A stretch of 64,000 bases of DNA from Elephas maximus indicus (lineage: Eukaryota; Chordata; Mammalia; Proboscidea; Elephantidae). Positions 31,591 through 44,240 of the stretch are shown here, piece after piece. The translations under genes and the position numbers were made by a program. Every line of letters begins with the position of its first letter. The first letter of the stretch is position 1. Below the pieces are notes generated by a model. That model worked only from the letters and a program-made list of their open reading frames with translations, had not been told where the DNA came from and did not search any database. The stretch is taken from the NCBI RefSeq assembly GCF_024166365.1, contig NC_064827.1:15789001-15853000 (forward strand). Direction: 5' to 3'.

Positions 31591-32228
31591 AGGCAGCATT
31601 TTTGAAGCAGGCACTTCTACAGAGGCCAAACACTGTCATCCAATGACTTAAAAACATGCTGTGCCACAACCCGGGACACGGAAAATTCCCAGGATTGACT
31701 TTTCCTCACCACCTACATTTTTAATGACCCAACCATAGAAAAAGCCAATTTCTCATTTGCACTCATTGAACCAGGACTGGTGTTTTCTCTGAGGTAAGAA
31801 AATGAAAGTGGTGAGAACCGTAGGCAGAGCCTGCTCCACTCAGCAGTGAGAACACAAGGGTGGGAGCATGTGAGAGGGCTGGTGCCTGCTGACCTTCACG
31901 GCTGGCACAGTGCCCCTTCCCCAGCTGGGCACAGCCCACGCCAACAAGTCTCAATCCTGATACACTGTGTAAGGACAGGCAGGAAGGTCAGGGCACGCCT
32001 GCCCTTGGAAAGTCAGGCAGAGCTTTCAAAAATAATTTTAAAATATGAGGCTTCTTATCACAGAAGCCATACTTACTCATCATCAAAACTTAGAACACTA
32101 GTTAGATCCTTCCAGACTTACATATGTCTGCTTTAAAAAAAAAAGGACTCATTCTGTTTTATAACTTACTTTCTTTTTTTTTTTTACTCACTTGGCAATA
32201 CAGCATGAATAGTTTTCTGTGTCAGTAA
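31591..32228. other. Intergenic sequence without recognised features
   Basis: AT-rich ends; nothing assignable. Confidence 0.45.
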
Positions 32229-35094
32229 ATATTTATGTACATTATTGTATTTTACATGACTCAAAATGAGAAGAAACACCTGCAAACATCCATTAATAAT
32301 TGGAACGTGGAACATATGAAGCACGAATCTAGGAAAACTGGAAATGGTCAGAAATGAAATGGAACACGTAAATATCAACATCCTAGGCATTAGTGGGCTG
32401 AAAGGACTGGTATTGGCCATTTTGAATCACACAGTCATATGTCTACTACGCCAGGAGTGACAACTTGAAGAGGAATGGCATTGCATTCATCGTCAAAAAG
32501 AACATTTCAAGATCTATCCTGAAGTACAATATTGTCAGTGATGATAATATTCACACGCCTACAAGGAAGACCAATTAATAGGACTATTATTCAAATTTAC
32601 ACACCAACCACTAAGGGCAAAGATGAAGAAATTGAACATTTTTACCAACTTCTGCAGTCTGAAATTGATCGAACACACAATCAAGATGCATTGATAATTA
32701 CTGGTGAATGGAATGCGAAAGTTGGAAACAAAGAAGGATCGGTGGTTGGAAAGTATGGCTTTGATGATAGAAACGATGCTGGAGATGGCATGATACAATT
32801 TTGCAAGAACAATGATTTCTTCATTGAAAATACCTTTTTTCACCAACATAAATGGCGACTATACACATGGACCTTGTCATATGGAATACACAGGAATCAA
32901 ATTGACTACATCTGTGGAAAGAGATGATGGAAAAGCTCAATATCATCAGTCAGAACAAGGCCGGGGACCAACTGCAGAACAGACCGTCAATTGCTTATAT
33001 GCAAGTTCAAATTGAAGCTGAAGAAAATTAGAACAAGTCCACAAGAGCTGAAGTACTACCTTGAGTATTGTACCTGAATTTAGAGACCATCTCAAGAATA
33101 GATTTGACAACGTGAACACTAATGACCAAAGACCAGACAAGTTGTGGAATGACATCAAGGATATCATACATGAAGAAAACAAGAGGTCATTAAAAAGACA
33201 GGAAAGAAAGAAAAGCCAAAATGGATGTCAGAAGACACTCTGAAACTTGCTCTTGAACGTCAAGTAGCTAAAGCTAAAGGAAGAAATCATGAAGTAAAAG
33301 AGCTAAACAGAAGATTTCAAAGGGCAGCTCAAGAAGACAAAGTATTACAATGACGTGTGCAAAGACCTGGAGATAGAAAAACAAAAGGGAAGAACACGCT
33401 CTGCATTTCTCAAACTGAAAGAACTGGAGAAAAAAATTCAATCCTCGAGTTGCAATAGTGAAGGATTCTACAGGGAAAATACTAAATGATGCGGGAAGCA
33501 TCAGAAGAAGATGGAAGGAATACACAGAGTCACTGTGCCAAAAAGAACTGAGAGATGTTCAACCATTTCAGGAGGTAGCATATGATCAGGAACTGATGGT
33601 ACTGAAGGAAGAAGTCCAAGCTACAATAGAGGCATTGGTGAAAAACAAGGCTCCAGGAATTGACTGAATATCAATTGAGTTGTTTCAACAAATGGATGCT
33701 GCACTGGAAGAGCTCACTCATCTATGCCAAGAAATTTGGAAGTCAACTCCCTGGCCAACTGATCGGAAGAGATCAATATTTATGCCTATTCCCAAGAAAT
33801 GTGATCCAACCAAATATGGAAATTATCAAATGATATCATTAATATTACATACAAGTAAATTCTTGCTGAAGATCATTCAAAAGCGACTGCAGTTTTATAT
33901 CAACAGGGAACTGCCAGATATTCAGGCCGGATTCAGAAGAGGACATGGAACCAGGGATATCATTGCTGATGTCAGATAGACCCTGGCTGAAAGCAGAGAA
34001 TACCAGAGAGATGTTTATCTGTGTTTTATTGACTATGCAAAGGCATTTCACTCTGTGGATCATAATAAATAACGGATAACATTGTGAAGAATGGGAATTT
34101 CACAACACTTAATTGTGCTCATGAGGAACCTATACATAGATCAAGAGATAGTCATTTGAACAGAACAAGGAGATACTGCATGGTTTAAAGTCAGGAAAGG
34201 TGTGCATCAGGGTTGTATCCTTTCACCATACTGATTCAGTCTGTTTGCTGGGCAAATAATCCGAGAAGCTGGACTATATGAAGAACAGGGCATCAGGATT
34301 GGAGGAAGACTTATTAACAACCTGTGTCATGCTGATGACACAACCTTGCTTGCTAAAAGTGAAGAGGACTTGAAGCACTTACTAATGAAGATCAAAGACC
34401 ACAGCCTTCAGTATGGATTACACCTCAACATGAAGAAGACAAAAATCCTCACAATTGGGACCAATGAGCAACATCATGATAAAAGGAGAAAAGATTGAAG
34501 TTGTCAAGGATTTCATTTTACTTGAATCCACAGTCAACACCCATGGTAGCAGCAGTCAAGAAATCAAAAGACACATTGCATTGGGCAAATCTGCTGCAAA
34601 AGACTTCTTTAAAGTGTTAAAAGCAAGGATGTCACTTTGAAAACTAAGGTGCCTGTGACCCAAGCCGTGGTGTTTTCAATTGCCTCATATGCATGCGAAA
34701 GCTGGATGATGAATAAGGAAGACCAAAGAAGAATTGATGCCTTTGAATTGTGGTGTTGGCAAAGAGTATTGAATATACCATGGACTGCTGAAAGAATGAA
34801 CAAATCTGTTTTGGAAGAAATACAACCAGAATGTTCCTTAGAAGCAAGGATGGCAAGACTATGTCTCACATGTTATCAGGAGGGAATCAGTCCTTGTAGA
34901 AGGACATCATGCTTGGTAGAGGTTCCACAAAAAATGAGGAAGACCCTCAATGAAATGGGTTGACACAGTGGCTACAACAATGGACTCAAGCATAGCAACA
35001 ATTGTGAGGATGGTTCAGGACCGGTCCGTATTTTGTTCCATCATACATAGGGTTGCTATGAGTTGGAACCAACTCACCGGCACCTAACAGCAAC
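32229..35094 (+). mobile_element. RTE LINE, long decayed copy 1 (endonuclease and reverse transcriptase remnants)
   Basis: This is the longest RTE copy, about 2.87 kb. It runs from CATGACTCAAAATGAGAAGA to the tail GGCACCTAACAGCAACA. An AP-endonuclease-like N-terminus is recognisable across several frames (IIGTWNM..., GMALHSS-type decay, then IIQIYTPTTKGKDEEIEHFY, LIITGEWNAKVGNKEGSVVG, HRNQIDY). Reverse transcriptase pieces follow: KNKAPGID, KRSIFMPIPKKCDPTKYGNY, IQAGFRRGHGTRDI and CFIDYAKAF. Several stops and frameshifts break it. The YADD catalytic box reads HADD and the FDCVDH region reads FHSVDH, so it is inactive. Confidence 0.9.
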
Positions 35095-35140
35095 ACGTTA
35101 TTTTTAGTGGCTGAATACTAGTCCATTGTATGGGTTTACA

Positions 35141-35318
35141 AAAGGAGCCCTGGTGCACAGTGGTTAAGAGCTCAGCTGCTAACCAAAAGGTTGGTGGTTC
35201 TAGCTCAGCCAAAGCGCCTGGAGATTTATTTCCCAAAATGCAGCCACTGAAAACCTTATGGAGCCCTGTTCTACTTTGATACACGTGGCATCAACTCGAT
35301 GGCAGCTAGTTTTGTTGG
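35141..35318 (+). mobile_element. AfroSINE
   Basis: GGAGCCCTGGTGCACAGTGG head and tail TCAACTCGATGGCAGCTAG. The B-box region is altered (GGTGGTTCTAGCTCAGCC). Confidence 0.8.
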
Positions 35319-35554
35319 TTCCTCACCAGAAGGTGGGCTAGCCTGCTAAGAGAGGTGGTTATTGGACAAAGAGGCTTGTGTTTCAGTATTAGCCTCTGTA
35401 ACCCCAGAGCCTCCTTTCTGAAATCTGGGTAGCAAGTATTCTGCAGAGTACCTTGCAAACTATCAGTGCCTAATATGTGCCTTGATGCTGAGTTCCACTG
35501 CAGTGATGTCATGCTAAATGAGCAAACCAGCACTTTTATGTAAGATGTCAGGTT

Positions 35555-35820
35555 GCTTCAGATATAATACAGAATCCTAACCTTTGACCCAATAATACTT
35601 CTCCTAAGAGTTGTTTCAAGGGGAAAAAAACACTGTGGCGGGTGGAGGGGAGCTATATTCATGAAGATGTTTATTTTAACACACTGTCCAACCACCAGGG
35701 AGTAGATTAGTAAATCATGGCACCTCTACTGGATTAAAAATTATGCAGTCATTAAAAATGATCATCATGGCATAAGAAAATGTTTCTTTATGTAAAGGTC
35801 AATGAAAAAGGTAAACATAC
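35555..35820 (+). mobile_element. L1 3' region, left piece
   Basis: CCTTTGACCCAATAATACTT, TTAACACACTGTCCAACCAC and ATTATGCAGTCATTAAAAAT are typical L1 ORF2-end and 3' UTR sequence. It resumes after the SINE below to about 36200. Confidence 0.6.
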
Positions 35821-36032
35821 AAACCCTGGTAGCGCAATGGTTAAGTGCTTGGCTGCTAACTGAAAGGTTGGCAGTTCAAACTTTACCCAGTGGCTGTGCT
35901 GAAGAAAGACCTGGCAATCTGCTCCCATAAAGATTACAGCCTAGAAAACCTTATGGACAGTTCTACTTTGTCATATAGGGTCGCTATGAGTTGGAATCAA
36001 CTTGACGGCACCTAACAACAACATACGTAGTA
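35821..36032 (+). mobile_element. AfroSINE, long-body, inserted in L1
   Basis: AACCCTGGTAGCGCAATGGT, GGCAGTTCAAACTTTACCC and tail CAACTTGACGGCACCTAACA. A flanking ACATAC-like repeat (CATAC at 35816 and ACATAC at 36030) is a possible target duplication. Confidence 0.85.
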
Positions 36033-36200
36033 TGATCCCAATTATGCCTTAAAATATTAAAATACATATGCAAACAAAAGAGTCTTGAAGGAAACACAAC
36101 AGAAAGCTGTCAGGAGTTGAGTTCTGAAATTAAAAATGGTTTCAATTTTCTTCCTTTTTCTTCTGACGTTTTCCAAGTTTTCGGTAATAAACGTGTAGTA
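36033..36200 (+). mobile_element. L1 3' region, right piece
   Basis: GTAGTATGATCCCAATTATG, ATTAAAATACATATGCAAAC and TTTTCTTCTGACGTTTTCCA continue the L1. Confidence 0.5.
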
Positions 36201-36330
36201 CTTTTAGAATAGCGAAGTTTTTTCCCCAAGGAAACTATATGTACAAACATTTTTATCATTATATGGTTGTGTGTATAGTAGGATGTAAATGAATAAAAAG
36301 CAGATTTCAAAAATTTAGCCATGTTATTAA

Positions 36331-36530
36331 CCCGTTGCTGCCAAATGGATTCTGACTCAGGGATCCTATAGGACAGGGTAGATCTGCCCCATAAGGTCTC
36401 CAAGGTTGTAATCTTTACAGAATCAGACTTGTCACATCTTTCTCCCTCAGAGCAACTGGTGGGTTCAAACCACCAACCTTTTGGTTAGCCGCTGAGCGCT
36501 TTAACTGCTGCGCCATGAGAGTTTCTTCCC
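36331..36530 (-). mobile_element. AfroSINE, long-body subtype
   Basis: CCCGTTGCTGCCAAATGGAT, GGTTGTAATCTTTACAGAAT, GGTTCAAACCACCAACC and CTGCTGCGCCATGAGAG. Confidence 0.85.
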
Positions 36531-37180
36531 ATGCTATTACACAAGTGCTTATTAAATACATATGGAAAAAAATTCTGTGGAACTCATTGAAATGAAATCC
36601 CTTCAGTTTGTTGGGGTCAATTGTGGTTGAACTCTTTCTTTCCCATCAGTTTGCCTTAGTGTTTGGGCCGCATTGTTAGTAGAACTGTTCCCAGTCACTT
36701 TTTAATATTTAAATTGAAAGTAAGTTATTGGGTTTGGATGACATTGGCTTGTTCAGGGGCTTCACGTAGGTCTGCACAGCCTGGAAGCTGTAAGAACACT
36801 ATTAATAAACATAAGGACAGAATAATAGCCCGGAATTTGTAGGTGGCATGATGCTTGTGAAATCGTTGTCCCCATATTACCTCCCCTCCCTCTCAATCAT
36901 GATGAGTCCGGTGGGAGCTCTGTGTCTCTGCATAGGGGTGGGGGGAGAATGGTAGGGCAGGGCCTCGGGGCTTTGGGCAGCTGGAGGGCAGGGGCGATGG
37001 GTTTCACCTACCTCACAGTTTTACCAGGGAGTGACCACGTTGCCTGACTGCCTATGGCTGAGTTCGGGATGAAGGCAGAAAACAGGGTGAGCTGAAATCC
37101 TCATCACCAAGAGGCAGCAGAGCAGAGCCATCAACAGCCTAGAGTCTACAGCTAGCTCCAAAACAAACAAGCAAACAAAA
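36531..37180. other. Intergenic sequence without recognised features
   Basis: Single-copy in appearance; includes a G-rich patch at 36938-36990. Confidence 0.5.
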
Positions 37181-37182
37181 AT

Positions 37183-37372
37183 GAATCCGTTGCCCTTGAG
37201 TAGATTCTGACTCATGCGACCCAATGTGTGTCAGGGAAGTACTGCTCCATAGGGTTTTCAATGGCTGTGATCTTTCGGAAGGAGATTGCAAGGCACCTCA
37301 GGGTGGATTCGAACAGTACGTCTTTTGATCAGTTGTCGAATGTTTAACTATTTATACCAGCCAGGGCTCCAA
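37183..37372 (-). mobile_element. AfroSINE, long-body subtype
   Basis: ATCCGTTGCCCTTGAGTAGA, CAATGGCTGTGATCTTTCGG and CAGCCAGGGCTCC. Confidence 0.8.
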
Positions 37373-37374
37373 GT

Positions 37375-37524
37375 TCACCCAGGTTTGAATCCCTGCCACT
37401 CCACTGCCTGGGCAAGTTACTTATCCTCCTTATGCCTCATCAAAAGGGAGGCTGCTGCTGCTGCTGCTGACAGAACCTACCTCACGGGGTGCTTGGGAAG
37501 ATTAAGTGACCTAATATATGTGAG
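37375..37524 (+). repeat. MIR left part, split by a SINE, with (CTG)5
   Basis: CCAGGTTTGAATCCCTGCCA, GGGCAAGTTACTTATCCTCC and AAGTGACCTAATATATGTGA. (CTG)5 sits at about 37450. MIR resumes at 37677 (ATACATGTAAAGCATTTGAA). Confidence 0.75.
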
Positions 37525-37676
37525 GAAACCCTGGTGCATAGTGGTTAAGAGCTACGGCTGCTAACCAAAAGGTCAGCAGTTTGAATCCCCTGGCGCTCCT
37601 TGGAAACTCTATGGGGCAGTTCTACTCTGTCCTATAGAGTCACTATGAGTCTGAATCAACTCGACAGCAACAGGTT
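37525..37676 (+). mobile_element. AfroSINE inserted in MIR
   Basis: AACCCTGGTGCATAGTGGTT head, CAGCAGTTTGAATCCCC, and tail CAACTCGACAGCAACAGG. Confidence 0.9.
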
Positions 37677-38035
37677 AATACATGTAAAGCATTTGAAGCT
37701 GTGTCTGACACATGGAAAGGGTTTGCTGTTGTTAGTCACACTCTGTGAGAATGGACACAGCAGGTTGCTGTAGTCTGAAAGGGCCTCATGGTTTACACTG
37801 TGGATAGGTGGCCAGAGAGCTCCAAAGAGGGGCTTGTCCTAGCTCACCTATCAGACAGAGCAGGGAGGCTGAGACCTGGGCCCCTTGCCCCTTGGTCCTT
37901 GGTGTTCCCTGTGTAGTCACATTTGGGAATACAGCCAAAGGTCTCTCTGGTCCTGGCTGTCAGAGGTCAGCTTCTTCATTGTAATATCTCATCTGCGGGA
38001 CCTCAGGCAGTACGTTCCCTACTTTGCAGAGCCAA

Positions 38036-38197
38036 CAAAAAAACCAAACCCATTGCTGTCGGGTCAATTCCGACTCATAGAATAGCACTGCCCTGTAGAG
38101 TTTCTAAGGAACAGCTGGTGGATTCAAACTGCCGACCTTTTGGTTACCAGCGGTAGCTTGCCATAGCTCTTGAACGCTGCACCACCAGGGTTCCAAC
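38036..38197 (-). mobile_element. AfroSINE
   Basis: An A-run, then CCAAACCCATTGCTGTCGGG to GCTGCACCACCAGGGTTCC. Confidence 0.9.
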
Positions 38198-38260
38198 CCC
38201 TTGCCATACAGGAGCTGGAATAAGGCAGCTAATGGGATCAGCAGAGCTACTGGGGAAGTT

Positions 38261-38640
38261 TGTTATTGTTGTTAGGTGCCATTGAGTCAGTTCTGACTCA
38301 CAGAGCAAACTAAACACTGCCCAGTCCTGCCCAATCCTCAGAACTGTTGCTATGTTTGAGTCCATTATTGCATCCACCGTGTCAATCTATCTCATTGAGG
38401 GTCTCCCTCTTTTTTGCTGACCCTCTATTTTACTAAGCATGGTGTCCTTCTCCTTCAGGGACTGATCCCTCCTGATAACATGTCCAAAGCATGCGAGATG
38501 AAGTCTCACCATCCTCACTTCTAAGAACAAAAGACAGATTTGTTTGTTCTTCTGGCAGTCCGTAATATATTCAATATTCTTCACCAGCACCATCATTCAA
38601 AGGTGTCAGTTCTTCTTCGGTCTTCCTTATTCACTGCTTG
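38261..38640 (-). mobile_element. RTE-type LINE, 3' end
   Basis: TTGTTGTTAGGTGCCATTGA and CCCAGTCCTGCCCAATCCTC. The minus-strand frame retains VRMVRLHLACFGHVIRRDQS. Confidence 0.9.
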
Positions 38641-38929
38641 GGGAATTTTGGGGGCTCCAAATAAACTCAGGTGAAAGACTGGTTACTAGTTTGGTGCTAA
38701 ACGCTACCAGCCAGCTAAATAAACAGCCTCGCCGTGGGGTTGAACAGCCCCCAGGCAGCCAGGCCCAGCATTCCAGGGAGGCAGCCACCTGAGAACCGGC
38801 ATCCGGAGGGAGTCATGAGACAGGAAATGGGGCCTCACAACTATTGCTGGTCGCTCAGCGTCTGTTGAAGGCCACGAGCAAACAGCAGGGGTTTCAGTAG
38901 GGGTTACTGTACTGCTCTTTTATGTAGCA

Positions 38930-39770
38930 TTATTTATTATAAAACAATATGCCAAAATACAATACCAACATAAAAAAGTAAAACATACTCCTCATAAATA
39001 ATTTAGAAAACACAATCTACTGAAAAAAAAAATGATCATTTTTGTGTGGCTCTTTCTTGCTACTTGCTTATGTATATAAAATATTATGTAACGTGATACA
39101 ATCCAGACTGTAAAGCATATTACATTTTATATCCTAATTTTCACATATTATATCATAAGCAATTTTCCCATGTAATTTAACATTCTTCAAAACATCATTT
39201 TTACATATGACCTGGGGAGTTCACTCTTAGGTATATACTCAAAAGAATTGAAAACAGGAACACAGATTCTTGTAAACCAATGTTCATTCCACAATAGCCA
39301 AAAGGCAGAAACAAACCTAAATGTCCATCAACAGGTGAACAGATAACTAAAATGTGGTACATACATACAATGGAATATTACTCAGCCATAAAGAGAAATG
39401 AAGTCCTGACACGTGCTATAATATGGGTGAACCTTGAAAACATACTGATGAAATGAGTCAGTCACAAAAAGACAACTATTGTATGACCCCACTTCTGTGA
39501 AATCTCTAGAACTGGCAAATGTATAGAGACCAGAGTTTATTAGTGGTTACCAGTGCTGGAGTAGAGGGAGAAAGAGAGAGTTGTTGCTTAATGGGCACTG
39601 AGTTTCTGTAAAAGGCTAAAGGAAAATGTGGAAATGGATAGTGGTAAAGGTTATACAACGTGATGAAAGTAATGAGTGCCACTGAATTGTATATGTAAAA
39701 AATGTTGAAATGGCAAATGTTTTGTTATACACATATTTGCCACACTGAAAAAAAAAAAGAAAAAAGCCCA
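38930..39770 (+). mobile_element. L1 3' end with A-rich tail
   Basis: ATTCCACAATAGCCAAAAGG, CAATGGAATATTACTCAGCC, TTAGTGGTTACCAGTGCTGG and GAAATGGCAAATGTTTTGTT, then an A-rich tail (39748-39765). The left end is uncertain because 38930-39190 is generic AT-rich. Confidence 0.8.
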
Positions 39771-39796
39771 TCATTTTTAATAGTTTAATAACTATT

Positions 39797-42262
39797 GAGA
39801 TCTATCCTGAAGTACAACGCTGTCAATGATAGGATAATATCCATACGCCTACAAGGAAGACCAGTTAATACAGCTATTATTCAAATTTACACACCAACCG
39901 CTAAGGGCAAAGATGAAGAAATTGAAGGTTTTTATCAGCTTCTGCAGTCTGAAATTGATCAAACATGCCATCAGAATGCATTGATAATTATTGGTGATTG
40001 GAATGTGAAAGTTGGAAAGAAGGAAGGATCGATAGTTGGAAAATATGGCCTTGGTGACAGAAACAATGCCAGAGATCAAATGATAGAATTTTGCAAGACC
40101 GATGACTTCTTATTTGAAAATACCTTCTTTCACCAACATAAATGGCGACTGTACGCATGGACTTAACCATATGGAATACACAGGAATCAAATCGACTACA
40201 TCTGAGCAAAGAGACAATGGAAAAGCTCAATATCATCAGTCAGAACAAGGCCAGGGGCCAACTGTGGAACAGACCATCAATTGCTCATATGCAAGTTCAA
40301 GCTGAAACTGAAGAAAATGAGAGCAAGTCCACGAGAGCCAAAATATGACCTTGAGTATATCCCACCTGAATTTAGAGACCATCTGAAGAATAGGTTTGAC
40401 GCATTGAATACTAATGACCAAAGACCGGATGAGTTGTGGGATGCCATCAAGGACATCACACATGAAGAACGCAAGAGGTCATTGAAAAGACAGGAAAGAA
40501 AGAAAAGACCAAGATGGATGTCAGAGGAGACTCTGAAACTTCCTCTCAAATGTTGCACAGCTAAAGCAAAAGGAAGAAATGATGAAGTAAAAGAACTGAA
40601 CAAAAGATTTCAAAGGGCGGCTCGAGAACACAAAGTAAAGTATTATAATGACATGTGCAAAGAGCTGGAGATAGAAAACCAAAAGGGAAGAACACACTCG
40701 GCGTTTCTCAAGCTGAAAGAACTGAATTAAAAATTCAAGCCTAGAGTTGGTACTGAAGGAAGAAGTCCAAGCTGCTCTGAAGGCATTGGCAAAAAACAAG
40801 GCTCCAGGAATTTTTTTTTTATCAATTGAGATATTTCAACAAACAGATGCAGCACTGGAGGTGCTCACTCATCTATGCCAAGAAATATGGAAGATAGCTT
40901 CCTGGCCAAATGACTGGAAGAGATCCATATTTATGCCTATTTCCAAGAAAGGTGATCCAACCGAATGTAGAAATTATCAAACAATATCATTAATATCACA
41001 CGCAAGCAAAATTTTGCTGAAGATCATTCAAAAGAGGCTGCAGCAGTACGCCGACAAGGAACTGTCGACAAGAAATCCAGGCCGGTTTCAGAAGAGGACG
41101 TGGAACTAGGAATATCATTGCTGATGTCCGATGGATCCTGGCTGAAAGCAGAGAATACCAGAAGGATGTTTACCTGTGTTTTATTGACTATGTAAAGGCA
41201 TTTGACTGTGTGGATCTTAACAAATTATGGATAACATTGCAAAGAATGGGAATTCCAGAACACTTAATTGTGCACATGAGGAACCGGCACATGGATCAAG
41301 AGGCAGTTGTTTGGACAGAACAAGAGGATACTGAGTGGTTTAAAGTCAGGAAAGGTGTGTGTCAGGGTTGTATCCTTTTACCATACCTACTCAATCTGTA
41401 TGCTGAGCAAATAATCTGAGAAGCTGGACTATATGAAGAAGAACAGGGCATCAGGATTGGAGGAAGACTCATTATCAACCTGCATTATGCAGATGACACA
41501 ACCTTGCTTGCTGAAAGTGAGGAAGAGTTGAAGCACTTACTAATGAAGATCAAAGACCACAGTCTTCAGTATGAATTATACCTCAACATAAAGAAAACAA
41601 AAATCCTCACAACTGGACCCATAAGCAACATCATGATAAAAGCAGAAAAGATTGAAGTTGTCAAGGATTTCATTTGACTTGGATCCACAATCAACACCCA
41701 TGGAAGCAGTAATGAAGAAATCAAAAGACACATTGCATTGGGCAAATCTGCTGCAAAAGACCTCTTTGAAGTGTTTAAAAGCAAAGATGTCACCTTGAAG
41801 ACTAAGGTGCGTCTGACCCAAGCCATGGTATTTTCAATCCCATCATATGCTTGTGAAAGCTGGACCAGCGAAGAACTGACGCTTTTGAATTGTGGTGTTG
41901 GCAAAGAATATTGAGTATACAATGGACTGCCAAAAGAAAGAACAAATCTGTCTTGGAAGAAGTACAACCAGAATGCTCCTTAGAAGCAAGGATAGCAAGA
42001 CTGTGTCTTACATACTTTGGACAGGTTGTCAGGAGGGACCAGTCCTTGGAGAAGAACATCATGCTTGGTAAAGTACAGGGTCAGTGGAAAAGAGGAAGAC
42101 CATCAATGAGATGGATTGACACAGTGGCTGCAACAATGAGCTCGAGCATAACAATGATTGTAAGGCTGGCGCGGGAACGGTCAGTGTTTCTTTCTGTTGT
42201 GGATAGGGTTGCTATGAGTCGGAATCAACCTGACAGCACCTAACAACAACAACAACAACAAT
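39797..42262 (+). mobile_element. RTE LINE, long copy 2 (5'-truncated, internal deletion)
   Basis: It starts within the endonuclease domain and runs to a (CAA)n tail. Frames include IIQIYTPTAKGKDEEIEGFY, LIIIGDWNVKVGKKEGSIVG, a 149-codon linker frame 40281-40730, KNKAPGI, and a frame from 41210 with VRKGVCQGCILLPYLLNLYA. The nucleotides around 41485 still encode the YADD box. Relative to copy 1, about 150 bases are missing at 40748, where the linker joins directly to VLKEEVQAALKALAKNKAPG. The normal GIDGI segment is replaced by a T run at 40812-40819. Stops at several points make it inactive. Confidence 0.9.
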
Positions 42263-42644
42263 AGCTACAAAGCATTCTGTTAGACGGCTGGACCATATCC
42301 TTCTGACCACTGTTATTAGATTATCGCTAATTTTCTACGGAGTAGTGCGGCCCCAAGACTTTTGTGCTCAGATGTGTGTACACATATCTGATTATGTCCT
42401 GAGGTTGAAGTTCTGGATGGAACTACTGAGGTCCTACATTCTGTAAACTTTAGGGAGAACTCAGAGCACCTCTTCCAGGCACCTGGGGATGAGGAAGAAG
42501 AGAGGCAGGGATCCCAGACAAAATCATTACGGGATACAGTGATGAAAGGTGAGGCTGTTGGATAGACTGAAAATTCTTGTATGTATGTGGGGCCCTTCTC
42601 TCTAGATTCCAAGTTTTGGGGATCTGTTCTCTTGGTTCCTGATG

Positions 42645-43115
42645 TCTTAGGCTGAGTTCTCTAAAAAAAGCAAAATCAGTAAAGTGTATAAATATATACA
42701 GAGAGAGATTTATAGCAGGGAAACAGCTCACGCATTGTAGAGGCTGAAACATCCCAAGTCCATGCATCAGGATAGAGGCTTCTCTCAAATCATGTAGCTG
42801 CAGGGGCTGGTGAACCCAAGATTGGCGCCTCGGAGAGCGGGGCTCCCGCTCTCAGGCTGTGAAGATCTACAGATTCCAAGATCTGCATATAAACTAAAAT
42901 AGCTCAAGTCCCAAGAGCCAAAGGTCAGGTGAACAGGAGGCAGCCACAGGATGCAGAGTGAGCAAAAAAGCCAGAATGTCTGCAGATGCAGGCCACACCC
43001 CCAAGAAAACTCCCTTTCAACTGACTGGCTACTCACAGCAGATTCAGGTGTGAGAGTAATTACATATAAACACCGAGAATCATGGCCCAGCCAAGCTGAC
43101 ACACAATCTTAACCA
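42645..43115 (-). mobile_element. MLT2/ERVL-like LTR
   Basis: TTAGGCTGAGTTCTCTAAAA, TATACAGAGAGAGATTTATA, CAGGGGCTGGTGAACCCAAG and GGCCCAGCCAAGCTGACACA match an ERVL-type LTR in inverse orientation. No coding potential. Confidence 0.65.
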
Positions 43116-43800
43116 CCTGGCCTGCTATGTTAGAAACCCAACTCAAATTATCTTAAGCAAAAAGGGAATCCATTACAAGTATATTGAAGTATCTTGTATA
43201 ATCAAAAGAAGGGCATGTAACCAAAGCATGAGAAGGGCAGGGATATAGCTGTGCCTCAGGGGAAATGGGGGCCAGGGACCCAAGTGATGTCAGAGTGTCC
43301 CCCAGCTTCTTTTTTCAATGGCTCCATTCTCTCCGCACAGACCAACTTCATCCACCTGGGGAAACAGCCACTGACTGCTCCAGGTAGACACAGGTCCCTC
43401 AGCCTTCCCCACTGAGAGAAGCTGACCTGTGTTCTCTAGTCTCAAGTTCAAAAGTCCCAGCAAAGGCTCTGATTGGCTCAATCTCCACCAAGAACCTACT
43501 CCTGGACCTGCCAGCCAACCCACAGAGGGTGGGTTCTATAAAAACATAACAGCTCCCACATAGACCTCATGGAGCTGGGGGTGGGGGTGAGGGGGTAAGG
43601 CCCTCAGAAAGAGGGGATGCTAGTTCCTGGAGAAGGGGAAGAGTAATATCTTCCTGAGTCTCTTTTTCAAGAAGCTGAGGTGATGAGATGGACCTGGGGC
43701 TGCCAGCCACTTGGGACGAATCTGCCCATACCTGGGAAAGTCTAGGAGTGCAGGGCTTAGGTCAATGTTGTTCGAGGCTTATGGAGGAACACTCTCTTTT
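43116..43800. other. Intergenic sequence without recognised features
   Basis: No gene is supported; a G-rich stretch lies at 43575-43620. Confidence 0.5.
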
Positions 43801-43807
43801 AGGGGGA

Positions 43808-44036
43808 GGGGGCCCTGGTGGAGTGATGATTAAATGCTCAGCTGCTAACTGAAAGTTTGGCAGTTCGAACCCATCAGCTGCTCCATGCGAGAAAGATGCG
43901 GCAGTCTGCTCCTATAAAGATTGCAGCCTTGGAAACCCTGCGGGGCAGTTCTACTCCATCCTGTAGGGTCACTGAGTCAGAATCAACTGGTTGCTATGAG
44001 TTGGAATCGACTCGATGGCGACAGGTTTAGTTTTTT
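43808..44036 (+). mobile_element. AfroSINE, long-body, duplicated tail
   Basis: GGGCCCTGGTGGAGTGATGA to the tail; the sequence ACTGAGTCAGAATCAACTGG is followed by a second CTATGAGTTGGAATCGACTC tail. Confidence 0.85.
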
Positions 44037-44049
44037 AGGGGGGTGGTGT

Positions 44050-44240
44050 AAACTGTTAACACACTCAGCTGCTAACTGAAAAGTTGACAGTTTGAGTCCA
44101 CCCAGAGGCACCTTGGAAGAAAGTCCTGGCGATCTACTTCCAAAAAGTCACAGCCATTGAAAATCCCACGGAGAACAATCCTACTCAGACATACGTGGGG
44201 TTGCCATGAGTAGGAAGAACTTGACAGCAACTGCTTTTTT
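44050..44240 (+). mobile_element. AfroSINE, long-body, head truncated
   Basis: CAGCTGCTAACTGAAAAGTT, GACAGTTTGAGTCCACCC and GTTGCCATGAGTAGGAAGAA. Confidence 0.75.

Noticed and set aside
32532-34963. Series of ORFs that look like a multi-domain nuclease and polymerase gene
   Set aside because: These are fragments of a decayed RTE LINE with stops and frameshifts, not a host gene.
40281-40730. 149-codon lysine/arginine-rich ORF
   Set aside because: It is the linker between endonuclease and reverse transcriptase of RTE copy 2; the other copy has the same sequence in broken frame.
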